Source: Scolanthus callimorphus (Eukaryota; Cnidaria; Anthozoa; Actiniaria; Edwardsiidae). Taken from it: a stretch of 64,000 nt of DNA. Below, piece by piece: positions 13,201 through 24,600 of this stretch. The stretch covers positions 3,500,101-3,564,100 of the forward strand of contig CM066919.1 of the NCBI GenBank assembly GCA_033964015.1, given 5' to 3'. A model generated the notes under the pieces. It did no database searches. It was not told where the DNA came from and saw only the letters and a list, made by a program, of their open reading frames with translations. The translations under genes and the position numbers were made by a program. Within the stretch, counting starts at the first letter, position 1, and each line of letters starts with the position of its first letter.

Positions 13201-14783
13201 TACCACTGATGCCTGGAATCCCTTGTTCCTTTAGCCACTGTGACAAGGACTTCTTTGCATTCCAATGACTATATTCCTCCACATAATCCCCTACTATCAG
13301 AGCTGCAGCCCATATTTTGTATGATTCAAACTGCTCGTCCAGACCATACTGGTCTTTCTTTTCCTCTGGTACTCCATAATTTCCAATAAGTGGGTAGGTA
13401 AGAACCAGCAGTTGGGATTGATAGGACGGGTCTGTCAGCGACTCGGGGTATCCAACCATACGGTCTGGAAAACTGAATCAAAAAAGATTTGGTTGTAAGA
13501 CTAATGATGATTGCATATAAACTTGTTTCTGAATTCAGCTGAGATCCATGTTTACGTGGCAACTAAATCTTTGCATTTTGGTGACAAATTTTCAATGGTG
13601 CCTGGCGAAAAAAGTTAATGTTGGGCCCTGTATCCATTCACACAATCTGTTTTTCAATGACTGGGCATCACTTTGGATTTCAGAAACTCTTATCATGTGA
13701 TTTAGACTGAAAGTCTAACGTAAAAAAAAACTCTCGGTGCTATAGCTACTTTAGTATAGCAGTAGGTGGTATAGAAGTTTTATCTAGAATCATCCCCAAA
13801 AACAAAACATCTGGCAGAGCTAAAAACAGACAGTCCTTATCAGGCTGGTTTTGAAAATAGCTATGTTTTGTAACCTAAGCATGATACAGTTTACCAAGAA
13901 GTGGCATCTGTATTTTCAGCCAATGACAACTACATAGATAAAAACGAAAACTTTTAAAATTTACTTTTTTTTTGTTTACTTGGATACACTTCTAGACAGC
14001 ACAACAAAGTGAAATCATACCCCCCCCCCCCCCCCCTCTGGAAATAATTTTCCTTTGCTTTTTCTTAGAATACCATAGAAACCAAAAATTGTTCAAAATT
14101 GTAAGCAAAAATGAGTTTTGATGTGAATCTACACTCTAAAGAAAACTCCTGGTGAAATTAACGCAAGTGCCACTTTCCCTACCCACCCCTCCCATGGTAC
14201 GAATTTCGTGAACACTCGCTCGAAAGGGCTTTTGGGATTGTGGAAACACGTGTGGTCGGTACGTACGCTATGCGAGGCAGGATGTGAGAAATTACATCGA
14301 ATTTTAACCCGAATAAAACAGAAAAAAATAATAAAAGGCAGACTTAAGGGCAAATAAGGAGTTGGTTTGATGGTAGGATTACAAATATGAGATTTTACTG
14401 TCATTTTTTCTGTCAAACAGTAATGTTCTCGGGGAAAAATCGATTCGAAGAATTAAAATGGCACATGGGTACGAAGATTTAACAAAAATTTCGCCTTAAA
14501 ATATTGTCAATCAAATCAGATTACACCAATATATACTACATTTACTATTTGATGCTCTGTCTGAACTTTGCCAAGCAGACTTGAGAAATTAATTAACGAA
14601 GATGTGGCTTTTCTTAAGCTCATTATTATGGGTTCGCTTTACGTAACACGAGCGAGATTACCGCCACGTTTCGGCCTCGAAAACGGAGTATTTTTACTTA
14701 CCAACTTCCCCTGGTACATTTTTAGCGGCTCCAAATAGCTTTCCTTTGTATACTGAGCCATCGTCAAGAATAAGGCTGGCCAT
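1220..14783 (-). CDS. CAD: CAD, trifunctional pyrimidine-synthesis enzyme (5' part, 13 exons; continues past left edge)
   Basis: CAD starts de novo pyrimidine synthesis in the cytosol, making carbamoyl phosphate from glutamine, bicarbonate and ATP and passing it to its ATCase and DHOase domains. Exons in order: 14702-14783, 13204-13472, 12399-12540, 10150-10303, 8247-8418, 7190-7625, 6202-6333, 5302-5535, 4420-4641, 3586-3774, 2827-3060, 1986-2123, 1220-1408. All have AG/GT borders with matching phases. They encode about 860 of the ~2,225 residues usual for CAD, ending in the middle of the CPSase. DHOase and ATCase must lie left of the window. The start ATG has A at -3 and G at +4 and opens with [18 protein letters not shown], like other CAD proteins. 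The active-site Cys and close CAD identity argue against mitochondrial CPS1. Exons 2 and 3 each lack one base (near 13,461 and 12,528). Confidence 0.97.
1560..1935. repeat. TTCCAGGA-rich imperfect repeat with a poly-C run, CAD intron
   Basis: The word TTCCAGGA and variants recur about eight times, and a run of about 20 C lies near 1,647-1,666. This is intronic; no gene is seen. Confidence 0.6.
6449..6670. mobile_element. MITE, family I (TIR TAGACTGCTTGCAGCC)
   Basis: The terminal inverted repeats are TAGACTGCTTGCAGCC and GACTGCAAGCAGTCTA, with inner arms GGCGAACGTC and GACGTTCGCC. A shorter copy (110 bp) is at 48,829-48,938 in a MIB1 intron. Confidence 0.85.
7842..7974. mobile_element. Short foldback element (TIR CTGCTAGCCGGCTCTCC)
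   Basis: The left end CTGCTAGCCGGCTCTCC is complementary to the right end GGAGAGCCGGCTAGCAG, about 133 bp in all. A diverged GCTAGC foldback lies at 15,257-15,351. Confidence 0.75.
8947..9168. repeat. 112-bp tandem duplication
   Basis: Two nearly identical units begin CTCGAACCCAGACAATCAAC at about 8,947 and 9,059 and end in AATGTAAAGTTCGT. They differ by a single base in the first half. Confidence 0.9.
9577..9855. mobile_element. Foldback element nested in the 1.4-kb element
   Basis: The arm CCACTGTATGTATTGCTACG (near 9,577) is matched by the complement ending CGTAGCAATGCATACAGTGG near 9,855. Arms are about 55 bp. Confidence 0.8.
10862..11300 (+). repeat. Dispersed repeat with GCGCGAAGCGCGC palindromes, copy 1
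   Basis: It contains AAGCGCGAAGCGCGCCC, GGGTAGATGAA, GTGTATAGTAAACAAAGCC, GCGTGAAGCGCGGCC and CACGCGAAGCGCGCC in this order. The same order recurs at 17.8-19.2 kb (plus orientation) and 29.3-30.0 kb (opposite). No protein is recognised. Confidence 0.75.
11541..11799. mobile_element. MITE, family B (TIR TTACAGCTGTTTCAGGTAAC)
   Basis: The left end TTACAGCTGTTTCAGGTAAC is a perfect reverse complement of the right end GTTACCTGAAACAGCTGTAA. It lies in the CAD intron between exons 3 and 4. A related copy is at 48,095-48,388. Confidence 0.9.
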
Positions 14784-15838
14784 TTTCGGTGAGGTTTCTG
14801 CGTTTCTTGGGTAGGAGAAGTTGACCAAAACGACCAGAGGGAAGCCATCGGTCGACTGAGCCGAAATTTGGCGCGGGCTGCAGTTTTGAAACTCAGCACT
14901 CTCGGGTCCAAGCCTCTCGAGGCGCGAACGAGGTCGCGATATTTTCGCGGCAATTTGCTCGTAGAGCACAAAATTAATACACGATTTATTCCAAAGGGAA
15001 AATATATAAGGAAAATAAAGGAAAACAAATATCAGTAAAGAATGAATTAGTAATGGAACAAATCTCTTTTGAATAATAATACTGAGTCTGTCAAAACACG
15101 TTTGTTGCCCGCGGGATCGAAACCCAACAGAACATTTCAGTATATTTTTTTGCAATTTACGGATTCTTTTATCATATTTTGCCGTCAATAATTCAATCTT
15201 TGTAGCATATTTCTACAATTCAGCCTTGTCGAAGAAACGCTTGTAGACTGACGTTCCCTGCTAGCGTAGGCCTCTTTTCACTGCATTTCGCTGGCTAGCG
15301 AGGGTCGCGCAGGAATGCAGAAAAAAGATGCCTCTGCTGCTAGCAGGCAAGTAGACGGGTAACGAAAAGCGAAAATACACCGACAACTAGATCGAAACTG
15401 ATCTTCAATTTTCACATTCTTCCGCCTCTGGTATGCACCAATCTGCGTGAGATATTTAATTTAGCAAAGTTCATTTTATTAGTTAAATTTTAACTGCTGC
15501 TTTTATATTATTGGGATACCTAATGAACAATGGAGCTCATAAACTGAAATTAGCTCATGGCTTCCCAGCATCACAAGAATGTACAAGATAACGTAACAAT
15601 AATATCTTGCTTAAAAAATCGATAGCAAACAGCGATCTAATAACCACTTTAGTAGCCTCTAATAATAACAACCTTTGTAATAGATGAAATAGAAACATCA
15701 CCAGGCCATGTTTCATCCGAATATTAATAAAAATAATTAAAATTCCTCTTTTCTAGAAGATCTAGTAATAACATTGTGCACTGGGTGTCCTAAATACTAA
15801 ATTAGAAACCACAGCACTGTTAGCCGCAGGCTGAAAAG

Positions 15839-17021
15839 TCACGCTATTTCTTGGACAGCTGTAGGCTGGGCTTGGCCCGAATTCCTAGGATTACTATAAG
15901 CGCTACAAGCTACATGTGTCTTTTCCGCCGCTTGCCATGCCACATACGGCTCGGTTTTCTCGAGTTTCTTTAGTCTGTTGAATAATGACACTTCAGCTGT
16001 TCGTCGTAAACTTGATGTTGTTCTGTCAGCAGACGGCGGGGAAGGGGTGTAGTTGTTAGAGGGGTTTAAATAAGGCGGCCTTGAGTTACTATGTGCGGAG
16101 CTTATAGCACTTTCTCGTGAGTACCGAAAATTTGTTCCAGATCTCGATATTAATTCCCTGGCAGGGATCCCGTATCTATTATAACACGGAACATCCGATT
16201 TAAAATCCATCGCAGTTTTGTGAGGAGTCAGTCTTTTGTAGTCACTCGCAGATTGATAAAGGTCTGAGACATTTAGATTATTTCCTACGACATTTAACTG
16301 ATCTGTATTTGTAAAGCTATGTATAAGGGAGGCCCGAAAGTCACTTTCTGGTCGTAGGAATCTGCCACAGCCGTGGTGACCCCATTAGGATTAGTTCTTT
16401 TCGGAAGTGTTAGTTTGCCCACTTGCGAATATAAACTCCCTTTACCCGTTATTGACCTAGAGGAACTGCTCCAATATTGAGATCCTGGAATATACAAAGA
16501 TTTGGACCAGCTAGATCCATGATCCTTAATTGCAGTTTGTTTCTCGCGACTTGTGTCTCTCGGATAACTGACGGGAGAACCAGACGATGGGAAGCCATTT
16601 ATAGACGATCTTTGGTAAATCGTTTCCTTAGTAACGCTCGCATTGGCAAATTTTCCTTTTCTTGCCCATTCTGCTGAATGTCTGTCAAAACTACTGGGCA
16701 ATCTACTTCTTGGTATAACGCTATCAGTTTTGGATCGTTTAAGTATAGATTTTAGCCCCTCACTATCTGTCGTATCTAATGCGGTAGCAGGAATAAAACG
16801 CCTGTCATTTTTCCTGAAAACTTTGGAGCCGTCGAATGCACCTCTTCTAGTCCCATAGGCATAGCTACATGTTTTCAGAGCATTAGCTGGCTTTGAAGGT
16901 AGAGCTGGACGCGCGGTTTTACATCGTGGCAAAGTAGGTCTGTTATCCACAGGAATTATGTACACCACGTCGTCCTCTCGGAAAGAAACGCGTTTTTCCT
17001 TTGATACCCAGCCAACTTTTG
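15839..17021 (-). CDS. Uncharacterised Ser/Arg-rich protein with RVxF and SILK PP1-docking motifs (partial, one frame break)
   Basis: I do not recognise this protein. One long 3' exon (acceptor about 17,022) encodes roughly 390 residues, mostly Ser, Arg, Pro and Thr and probably disordered. Near its start it reads KRVSFREDDVVYIIPVDN (RVSF codons at 16,981-16,992), which fits the RVxF plus hydrophobic (phi-phi) docking signature for protein phosphatase 1. Further on, GLKSILKRSK (about 16,735-16,760) matches the SILK docking motif. The C-terminus at 15,839 holds a short basic helix, FNRLKKLEKTEPYVAWQAAE. Near 16,345-16,350 the frame shifts by one missing base; both sides continue in the same composition, so I join them. 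The start codon and 5' exons are not identified: an in-frame stop lies just upstream of the splice site. It is about 1 kb upstream of CAD and transcribed the same way. Expression and PP1 binding are inferred only. Confidence 0.5.
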
Positions 17022-17733
17022 CTGTTGTTGATGAAACATTAGGTGTGAATTACTACTAATCAAGTTGCCAACTGTTCTTCAATCTTTCCGTGATTGGGAA
17101 CATATGATAGTAATGTTAGTTTGTTTTTTGGTTTAGACATTCTTGCGTTGACATAGTGAATCGCAAAAAAATGTAAATGAGTTGTGGCCTTTCGCTAAGC
17201 CACCATCGCCGGGTGTTGCGCCTAACAATAGACTAATTACTTTACGTATCTTCACTTTCTATAGCTGTTCTGTTAGCTTTGTCTAAATGAAATGACTTGT
17301 AGCTGAATTTGATTAATCACGCTGAGGGTCTAACCACTTTACCCAAAAGATGTGTTTTATAAACAAAGCAGTCACTCCAACTGGAATAATTTTCTCAACG
17401 AGATCATTAAAATTTTATCACGTTGGGTGAGAATATGAATAACTTAATGCGAAAATCTAATGCAAATCTCAAAGTTCAGTTAAGCTAAAAAGGAGTCACC
17501 TGTTAAGATTTGTTTACTCTTTTGACAGTTTATTTGTTTATGTGACTTCTTTAATTAACAACTACGCAATCAAAATAGCGACCTCATTTTTCTGTAATGT
17601 TAGGTTCAATGGGCAATACCAACAGCTGCCTGTGAACTTTTTATTCCGAGGCGGGGAAGACGTTTGGGTGTTCTCCCGTGCACGAACCTGAAACAACTCA
17701 CAAGTTGCGTCACAAAAGCTTAATTTTTCTTTG

Positions 17734-18931
17734 TTTAGTAGAACGAATCATGACAAAAGAGAATATGAGAATGGTTCACGGCGGAACACCCTACGTTTTA
17801 CAGGAGAGGTTCGCATTCTTCTTCTGCGCGCCCTGATTTTAATAAACACATTTCATCAAGCTTCAGAGACAAGGTTGATAAACATTTCAGTTTTTTTTGT
17901 AGAGTAAACATGGTAAACAAAGCCTGAAAATTCATGTGCGTAAAGCGCGGCCCGAATGATGAATTTCTAAGCTTGTAACGTCGAACTCAGGCTGACCTAA
18001 GGTGTCAGTTCTATATGAACATAGTGACTTCCCGCCAGGCTTTTAGTGGGGGAATTATTTGGGGGTTATTGGCTTCGTTGCGCACGTTCTCAAAAACTGT
18101 ATTAGAAGCCTTCTTTATGCGCACGAAGCGTGCCGAAATTTTCTAAATGCACATGATATAGAAAACGTTGCGGAAAAAAATCCTTATAGAATTTCTTGTG
18201 GTTCCCCCTTTGAGGGCATCAGGTTTCGAGAAATCCCCCTTTCGCTCAGCCAAGACGAAAACTAGAAAAACGAGAAACTAGTAGAAGACGTTTTTACAGA
18301 CAGAGGAGATCGCATTTTACTTTAGTAGAACGAATCATGACGAAAGAGAGCTGACCACACGTGTCTTCTGGGAATGGTTCTTACACGGCGAAACACCCTA
18401 CGTTTTACAGGAGAGGATCGCATTGTTCTTCTGCGTGCCCCGATTTTAATAAACACATTTCATCAAGCTTCAGAGACAAGGTTGATGAACATTTCAGTTT
18501 TTTTGTAGAGTAAACATGGTAAACAAAGCCTGAAAATTCTTCATGTGCGTAAAGCGCGGCCTGAATGATGAATTTCTAAGCTTGTAACGTCGTTTAGGCT
18601 GACCTAAGGTGTCAGTTCTATATGAACATAGTGACTTCCCGCCAGGCCTTTAGTGGGGGAATTCTTTGGGGGTTATTGGCTTCGTTGCGCACGTTCTCAA
18701 AAACTGTATTAGAAGCCTTCTTTATGCGCACGAAGCGCGCCGAAATTTTCTAAATGCACATGATATAGAAAACGTTGCGGGAAAAAATCCTTATAGAATT
18801 TCTTGTGGTTCCCCCTTTGAGGGCATCAGGTTTCGAGAAATCCCCCCTTTCGCTCAGCCAAGACGAAAACTAGAAAAACGAGAAACTAGTAGAATACGTT
18901 TTTACAGACAAAGGAGATTGCATTTTACTTT
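17734..18931 (+). repeat. Two ~590-bp tandem copies of the GCGCGAAGCGCGC repeat family
   Basis: TTTAGTAGAACGAATCATGA starts at 17,734 and again at 18,321. The copies are almost identical throughout, including a short open frame in each (18,059 and 18,666) that differs by few codons. A third, more diverged copy follows to about 19,230. The high identity suggests a recent duplication or an assembly duplication. Confidence 0.85.
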
Positions 18932-20424
18932 CGTTGCGCATTAAGTGCGCCCTCATTTTGATAAGCGCATTCATCAATCCTCAGAGAGAGAAAGGGTAGA
19001 TGAACATTCCATTTTTTTTGTGTATAGTAGACGAGTCTGTGGGTGTTATTCTTTGCGCTCCGCAAATGACTAAATCATTATTATTCATTGCGTGAAGCGC
19101 GGCCTAATTGACGAGTTTATATGTTTGTAACGCGGTCGAACTCATGCTTTCCTAAGGTATCTTCTTTCAAACAGAGTGACTGCGCGCCAGGCCTATCACT
19201 GCATGATCACTGCAGGGTGTTTTGGGGGAAGTTTGTTTTTCCTCGTGTCTGCGATCTTGGATAGGTTGATTCTTTCTGAAAATTATACTAGATGGTGTGT
19301 CAAATGACTTATAAATTATTCCTTGGTGAGATATCTCTGCACCAAAAAAATGTAGTAACAAACGCAGACATCTTTTTGACATCTGATATGTGGTGATTGG
19401 AATTATAACTAGTTTATGGACAAAAACGCGCGTATTTAAGCCGCCATGAAGCCGGTGATTTTCGCGTTCAACTGCGCCATGACACTCTCGCATTTAAGAG
19501 ATTCTATAACAAATAGCGTTGAAGTATTTTACGTTTGTTAAGCTTTAAATAGTATATAGGTTTGTACATTTCAAATGCGTCGCGCTCCCGAGGTTTTTGA
19601 GCGGACATACCCCTTAACCTCTACCGCAACCTTAAATATTTCTAGTGGAAATAAATATATGTTATTTACCGGCTGCATGAGAGGTCCGTATAGGGAAAAA
19701 CTGGACCGAGGGCTGGAAAATGTTGACCGAGGCCGGAGGCAGTTTTTCCCTATATGGACTGACCTAAAGCCGGTAAATAACTTATTAATATTTTTCCAAC
19801 TCTAAAATTTGATTTCTTTTCGATTAAAACAAGCGCGCGCATGGAAATGGTTCATGTACCGTGACCTAGGTCAGAGATAAGGAGATAGGAAAATATCGCT
19901 CCCGCGCGTGCGCTCTGAGAACCAATCAGATTGCAGAATTCGTTACCGTGCCCTCTAGGAAAAAAATAAAGCCTTTATTATATGGTCACGTGGTAAATGA
20001 CTTTTGCAAACTGTGGTACAATCGTGAACTAATGAATTTCTAAAATTTCTGGCTACCACGCCCAAGGGGAGTCTCCCCAGCCCAGTCGGCATTTGTAACA
20101 TCTTGCCTCATGATCTTCATTCTCAGCTTCAGCGGTTTTCATAATAGGACATTGCACTATTGCGTCATTTGACTACGACTGCTAGAATCCTTTTCAGTTT
20201 TCTTTTTCATGCAGATAAGCCGCTATTACACGAACAAAAGGGACAACGCAAAGGATTCTGGTAGTCGTAGTAAAATACGTCATAATGAAAATTTCCTATT
20301 CGGAAAACTCTGCACCGACTAAGTTGTGTTTTACAAGCGTTCCTGAAACACATAAGTAATTATCCCGCTAGCTTTTTCTAAACCCTGACTCGACCTCTGA
20401 GTAATGTTTGCAGTTACTAAGTGC

Positions 20425-20705
20425 AGGCCCGTAGCCAGGGATTTTTTTTGTGTGTGTGTGTGGGGGGGGGGGGGGGGGGGGGGGGGTTAATCTAGAAAAA
20501 GAGGACCAACGTGGTATGAATTATTAACCGCTAGTCAAAATTCACTAGAAAAAGCAAATATACGCAACTGGCTGTGTATGCCAAAGTGAATGCAGTCTTC
20601 TGTTTGGCCCATTTAGTCACTAAAACAGTGTTTTCAACCCTTAAAAGTGGACCTTCTTGTGGGAGCGTGCTTGCGAACCCCGGAACCCCCCCTGGCTACG
20701 GGCCT
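20425..20705. mobile_element. Foldback element (TIR AGGCCCGTAGCCAGGG) with internal poly-G
   Basis: The left end AGGCCCGTAGCCAGGG and right end CCCTGGCTACGGGCCT are complementary. A TG-repeat runs into about 24 G near 20,461-20,486. No coding capacity. Confidence 0.8.
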
Positions 20706-20803
20706 GAAGTGATGCTACAGAGTTCGCTGAATTCATTAGTGAAAACCACAGTAACCCATTCATTCAATTTCCTCAGTCTAGTTTTACACAATGCTTTCAT
20801 CCC

Positions 20804-21180
20804 ATTGCCGGATTTCAAACCGTGAGTGCCTATGGCGAATCCCTTAATATTACCATAATTATCGAAACGAGATCCACATAAGGAGAAGAGCATACAAAAT
20901 CCTAAAGTTTGGAGTTGATTGTGTAAATTCCGCCATCGAGACACAGCCATTTTACAGGGTACCCTAACCGAGCCGCTCCACAGAATATCCGCTCCCAGCC
21001 CAAAATTCACAATATGCCGGAATTTTATAAGCTTCTCCGGATTTCACACTTGAAAAATTTTGGACTTTTTGAATGGCTGTTTCTCGATCACAATTTGCCC
21101 GATTAATACCAAACTTTGGGATTTTGTATAGTTCAGTTTGCCCTTTCTCCATGTGTGGGTCTTGCCCCGGCACTCACGGA
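20804..21180. mobile_element. Palindromic element, family H, copy 1
   Basis: It starts CATTGCCGGATTTCAAACCG and shares inner words (ATACAAAATCCTAAAGTTTG and the complement) with 24,400-24,807. Both copies have a long inverted structure around TGGCTGT..ACAGCCA. Confidence 0.75.
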
Positions 21181-21609
21181 CGAAGGTCGTGGAGGAAAGT
21201 GGAAGACACGCTAGGGGTCAGCAAACAACAGGCCCTTGAGACGATGGTGATAAAGGAAGACTTCGAGCGGATGTTGGAGATTAGATTTCACCGCTCTCCA
21301 AGCAGCCGCGCCCTAGGGCGATCCCGTGCCAGATGGGAAAAACTGATGATGATGATGGATTTAGGATGGGGGGGCCCAGGGGGCCAGGCCCCCCTTTTCG
21401 ATAGATTTCCCATACATTTACTGTATTAGAGGTTTCAACTTTGCCCCCCCCCCCTTTTGGAGATTGTGGATCCGCCCCTGCGGTTTGAAATCCAGCAATG
21501 GAAGACATGTTCGGATAGAAATGTTTTTGTTTGCATAGTGTTGGCTCGCGGATTCGTAGCTAGACCTGGACAGCCTTCTCTTTCCTTTCTTGTGACCCGC
21601 TTTCTGTAC

Positions 21610-24600
21610 CTTGATGAGTTTTTCAATGGCCTTTTCGCCTGTGTATACTCGTCTATATCGAAGTGATGTTGCAAGATGAGGGAGCTGCCAAGCTCAAGCG
21701 AATCGACACCTCGGGCTAACCTCAGCACGGGCCACATGAAGCCGTCAGCATGATGCCCTTGGAGAAGAATCATCTGCATTTCCTTGATAAGCGAGATTTG
21801 CGGTTCTGAGAAAAAGAATGCATGTTCATTGGCTCCTTGCTGCAATCATTACTCAGCGTACATCAAAGTCGTTCGTGCACAACTAAAACTCTTTACTGCA
21901 ATTCACTGGAAAACTTAGGGCTCTTCCAATATTGCATAAGTTGTCTGTAAATTTGGATTTCCATGTTTTGTAAATTTTACTTACAAAAGAAGCTGTCGTT
22001 GCTGTAGCTTGATTTCCAAACAACTTACAAATAACTTACAAAAACAAAACAGTTTGTAATTGTACCATCAGTTTGGAAATCATAATTTACAGCGAACTTA
22101 CAAATAACTTACAGACTATTTACAAATAATAAGACGCTGAAGTTTCCAGTGATTATCACGACAATTCTGCGAACTCTACGCAACTAACAAGACGAGGTTT
22201 TTTGGCTTCCGTCAATCAAATGTTTGAACAGTTAGCTCTGGGTGATTTCACGCAGACTTTGACTAGAAGGTTTTTAACTATGACTATAGCTAGGCTTCAA
22301 AACCTTATAAAATGCAAACAAAACTTTAAAAATTAACGCCTCCGTGCGCCTCTCTTAAAGGTTTGATCGACGGAAGCCAAAACGCCAGTTTGGCGTTTGG
22401 ATATTTATGTGGGAGTTCGCGAAATATGAAAACCGCAAGCGCTAAAAATATTCACCCAGTACGCTAATCTTAAATTCTCAGATTCATTAATAATTATAAA
22501 GCCAAACAAAGAAAAGCATAACCGTGAAGGAGGTTTGGGTACATGATCTTTTTTTGCAGATTTTCGAACGAAATCCTACTCGCTGTTTTTCAGCTGGTTT
22601 CGTTTTTTTCCACTCACTTCTCGGCGGAAATCCTGATGAAACACAATGTCTCGTATGTTTGATATAGCTTCTGAAACAAATCAATTATATCGAGAAAAGA
22701 AAGAATACAATCTTCAAAATCTATGCGGAATTAGAATGACGTCTCTAAACTCCCTTCACGATTATAATTTTCTGGTATAAGCTTGAAGAATGTGTATGAG
22801 TTTGAGAATCTCTGATGAAGTACTATCTGTAAGGTAAAAGCTTATTGATTACTTCTGCCATGCGTAATATATTATATGATCAAGGCGCGCGGATAAAACG
22901 CACAATGGACATCATTATGTGCACTATTATGTGCAATATTATGTGCTTTTATTCTTATCTGGTGTCCAATGGCAAACTCGACACTTCAAAATATGTGCAC
23001 TGTACTTTTATATAATCGATGAGTAGAAACTTAATAATTAAGAAATTTTCAGAAAGACACTATTCAACGGGAAATGTCTTGATATGGTTTCTGCGTCTTT
23101 TATTATTCTGCTCTCATTTTCAAACATCCCGCGCATGCGGGTTGAGTGACGAAGTGACGAAAGTTTGGACAACTGTTTCACCGCCGTCCCACAGATATTT
23201 CAAGAACACTCAAAGTCTGATTTGCAGCAGACAGAAGTAGGTTAAGAGTGTGGAAAACGATCGAGAGAGTTCGCAGAATCATGAATTACCGGAGTAAAAT
23301 GTTTGGATTCGCCCCTCAGCTTCCTGCTGTGTCTTCGATGTTTCCGTCATGACTTACCCGCGTTAACCGTAGGGTATTTGCTGCTAATGCAGCCACTTGG
23401 TTCTTTAGACAAGATTCCAAGGTCCACCAGGCTGTCTAAGATGGGTGTAGCACAAACCCCTCCCTTGATAGCAGGGTATGTACGGATCATCCAGTCCCCC
23501 GCGCTGCGCGTTGTACTGTCGCCAGCGATTTTTGTGAACAGCGCGTCGTCTAGGTAACTGTCAGTCGGAGTTTGTTTATCACCTGGATGTAGAGATCATA
23601 GAGGAGTTTGTATGACCTGGTATGACTGTGGAAAAGTTGAGGCGCGTTCCGTGCTATGACGTCTGCACCGTGACGGCTCAACCAGTTCAACACAGTATAA
23701 GTACGTATTGTCGGTCTTCCTGTGGTTTTGGCGCGAAACATCAACCTCGAGCGCGCGGTCAAGAAAATGCGAGATGTTTTGTAAAACCCGAACTTTCTAT
23801 AACTTTGTAGATCATGTTACTTTTCTTTTTAAACATAAAGACAATGCTGTAATTGGGATGCTGAGGTGCTACCGTAGATTATAAACTGTATGCGTACATT
23901 AATATTAATTTGTTCAGGAAATGGAATCCAGTTTTCAATTCTACACGGCATACGTATTAGTAAAACTGCAAAGTTTCAATATTAACTGCTGAGAAAAGAA
24001 CTTCGTATTCTGGCTTATTTTTTAAGAATAAATGTATGGGCAAATACTTCAAAACGACGGGCAGGACGGGCATCGCCTGCCCGTCCATCCTCGACTTCAC
24101 GTACTATTTGCCCATACATTGATTTGATTTGTAAAAAGTAAACCAGATTATGAAGTTTTGAATATCATATCTCAGCCAGTATTCGAGCAATCTTCACCAA
24201 ACTTTGCTTTTTTACTAATATGGATGCGTAGAATTTAATACTGGGTTCCATTTCATTATTCAATATTAACGTGTACAAAGGACTGATCCTACTGTCGAAA
24301 CAAAAAATATTTAGGCATATTTTCAAGAACCTATCCCTCTCCTGGTGTATAGACTGGGATTTAATCTTTTGGTCTTTTGGTCGATGAGGTTTTAACTCCA
24401 TTGCCGGATTTCAAGCCGTGAGTGCTGGGACGAATCCTTTAATATATCGATATCCGTTCAAGACCAATATGGGGAGAAAGGGCATGCTCAACTATACAAA
24501 ATCCCAAAGTTTGGTATTAACCGGGCAAAAAAGTGATCGAGAAACAGCCATTCAAAAAGTCCAAAATTTTACAAGATTTGCGTGAAATCCGGACGCGGCT

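Larger units (their letters stand above)
7190..14783 (-). other. CAD: CAD exons 1-6: glutamine amidotransferase (GATase) domain
   Basis: This block is the GATase part of CAD, which strips ammonia from glutamine. Visible landmarks are the catalytic nucleophile in [15 protein letters not shown] (exon 5, near 8,300) and the His/Glu of the triad in FSVQFHPEH (exon 6, near 7,430). The conserved NHGFAIDT and [13 protein letters not shown] segments are also in exon 6. The end of exon 6 encodes [20 protein letters not shown], where the CPSase begins. Exon 2 reads V-F-Q-T, then loses one base before M-V-G-Y-P-E. Exon 3 reads I-D-T, then loses one base before A-L-T-K-K-I. With both restored, lengths and phases agree with the neighbouring exons. 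Confidence 0.95.
17022..21609. other. Intergenic region filled with dispersed repeats
   Basis: No gene was recognised between the PP1-docking gene and the GPP34-like gene. The stretch holds a ~590-bp tandem repeat (17,734-18,931), a further related copy to about 19,230, a foldback near 19,655-19,790, a foldback at 20,142-20,300, an element at 20,425-20,705 with a poly-G tract, and a 24.4-kb-type element at 20,804-21,180. The 5' exons of the PP1-docking gene may be hidden in 17.05-17.7 kb. Confidence 0.5.

Noticed and set aside
12876..13633. A family D element spanning CAD exon 2
   Set aside because: Family-D-like ends occur on either side of the exon, but the sequence between is exon plus unrelated intron; more likely two old fragments.
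1220..14783. Mitochondrial CPS1/CPS III instead of CAD
   Set aside because: The intact GATase Cys (FGICLGHQ) alone would not exclude CPS III, but the exon-by-exon match ([27 protein letters not shown]) and a start lacking a transit peptide favour CAD.
18059..18944. Two similar short proteins starting MGVIGFVAHVLKN as a duplicated gene
   Set aside because: Both lie within a tandem non-coding repeat whose other copies do not keep the frame; there is no recognisable domain.
21180..21345. C-terminal end of a LINE reverse transcriptase on the plus strand (GRSRARWEKL)
   Set aside because: Too short and without a catalytic motif; I could not support the identity.
21435..21845. A full 136-residue exon of the GPP34-like gene
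   Set aside because: Only 21,610-21,805 has proper splice borders and family-like sequence; the left part runs into repeat sequence with G/C homopolymers.
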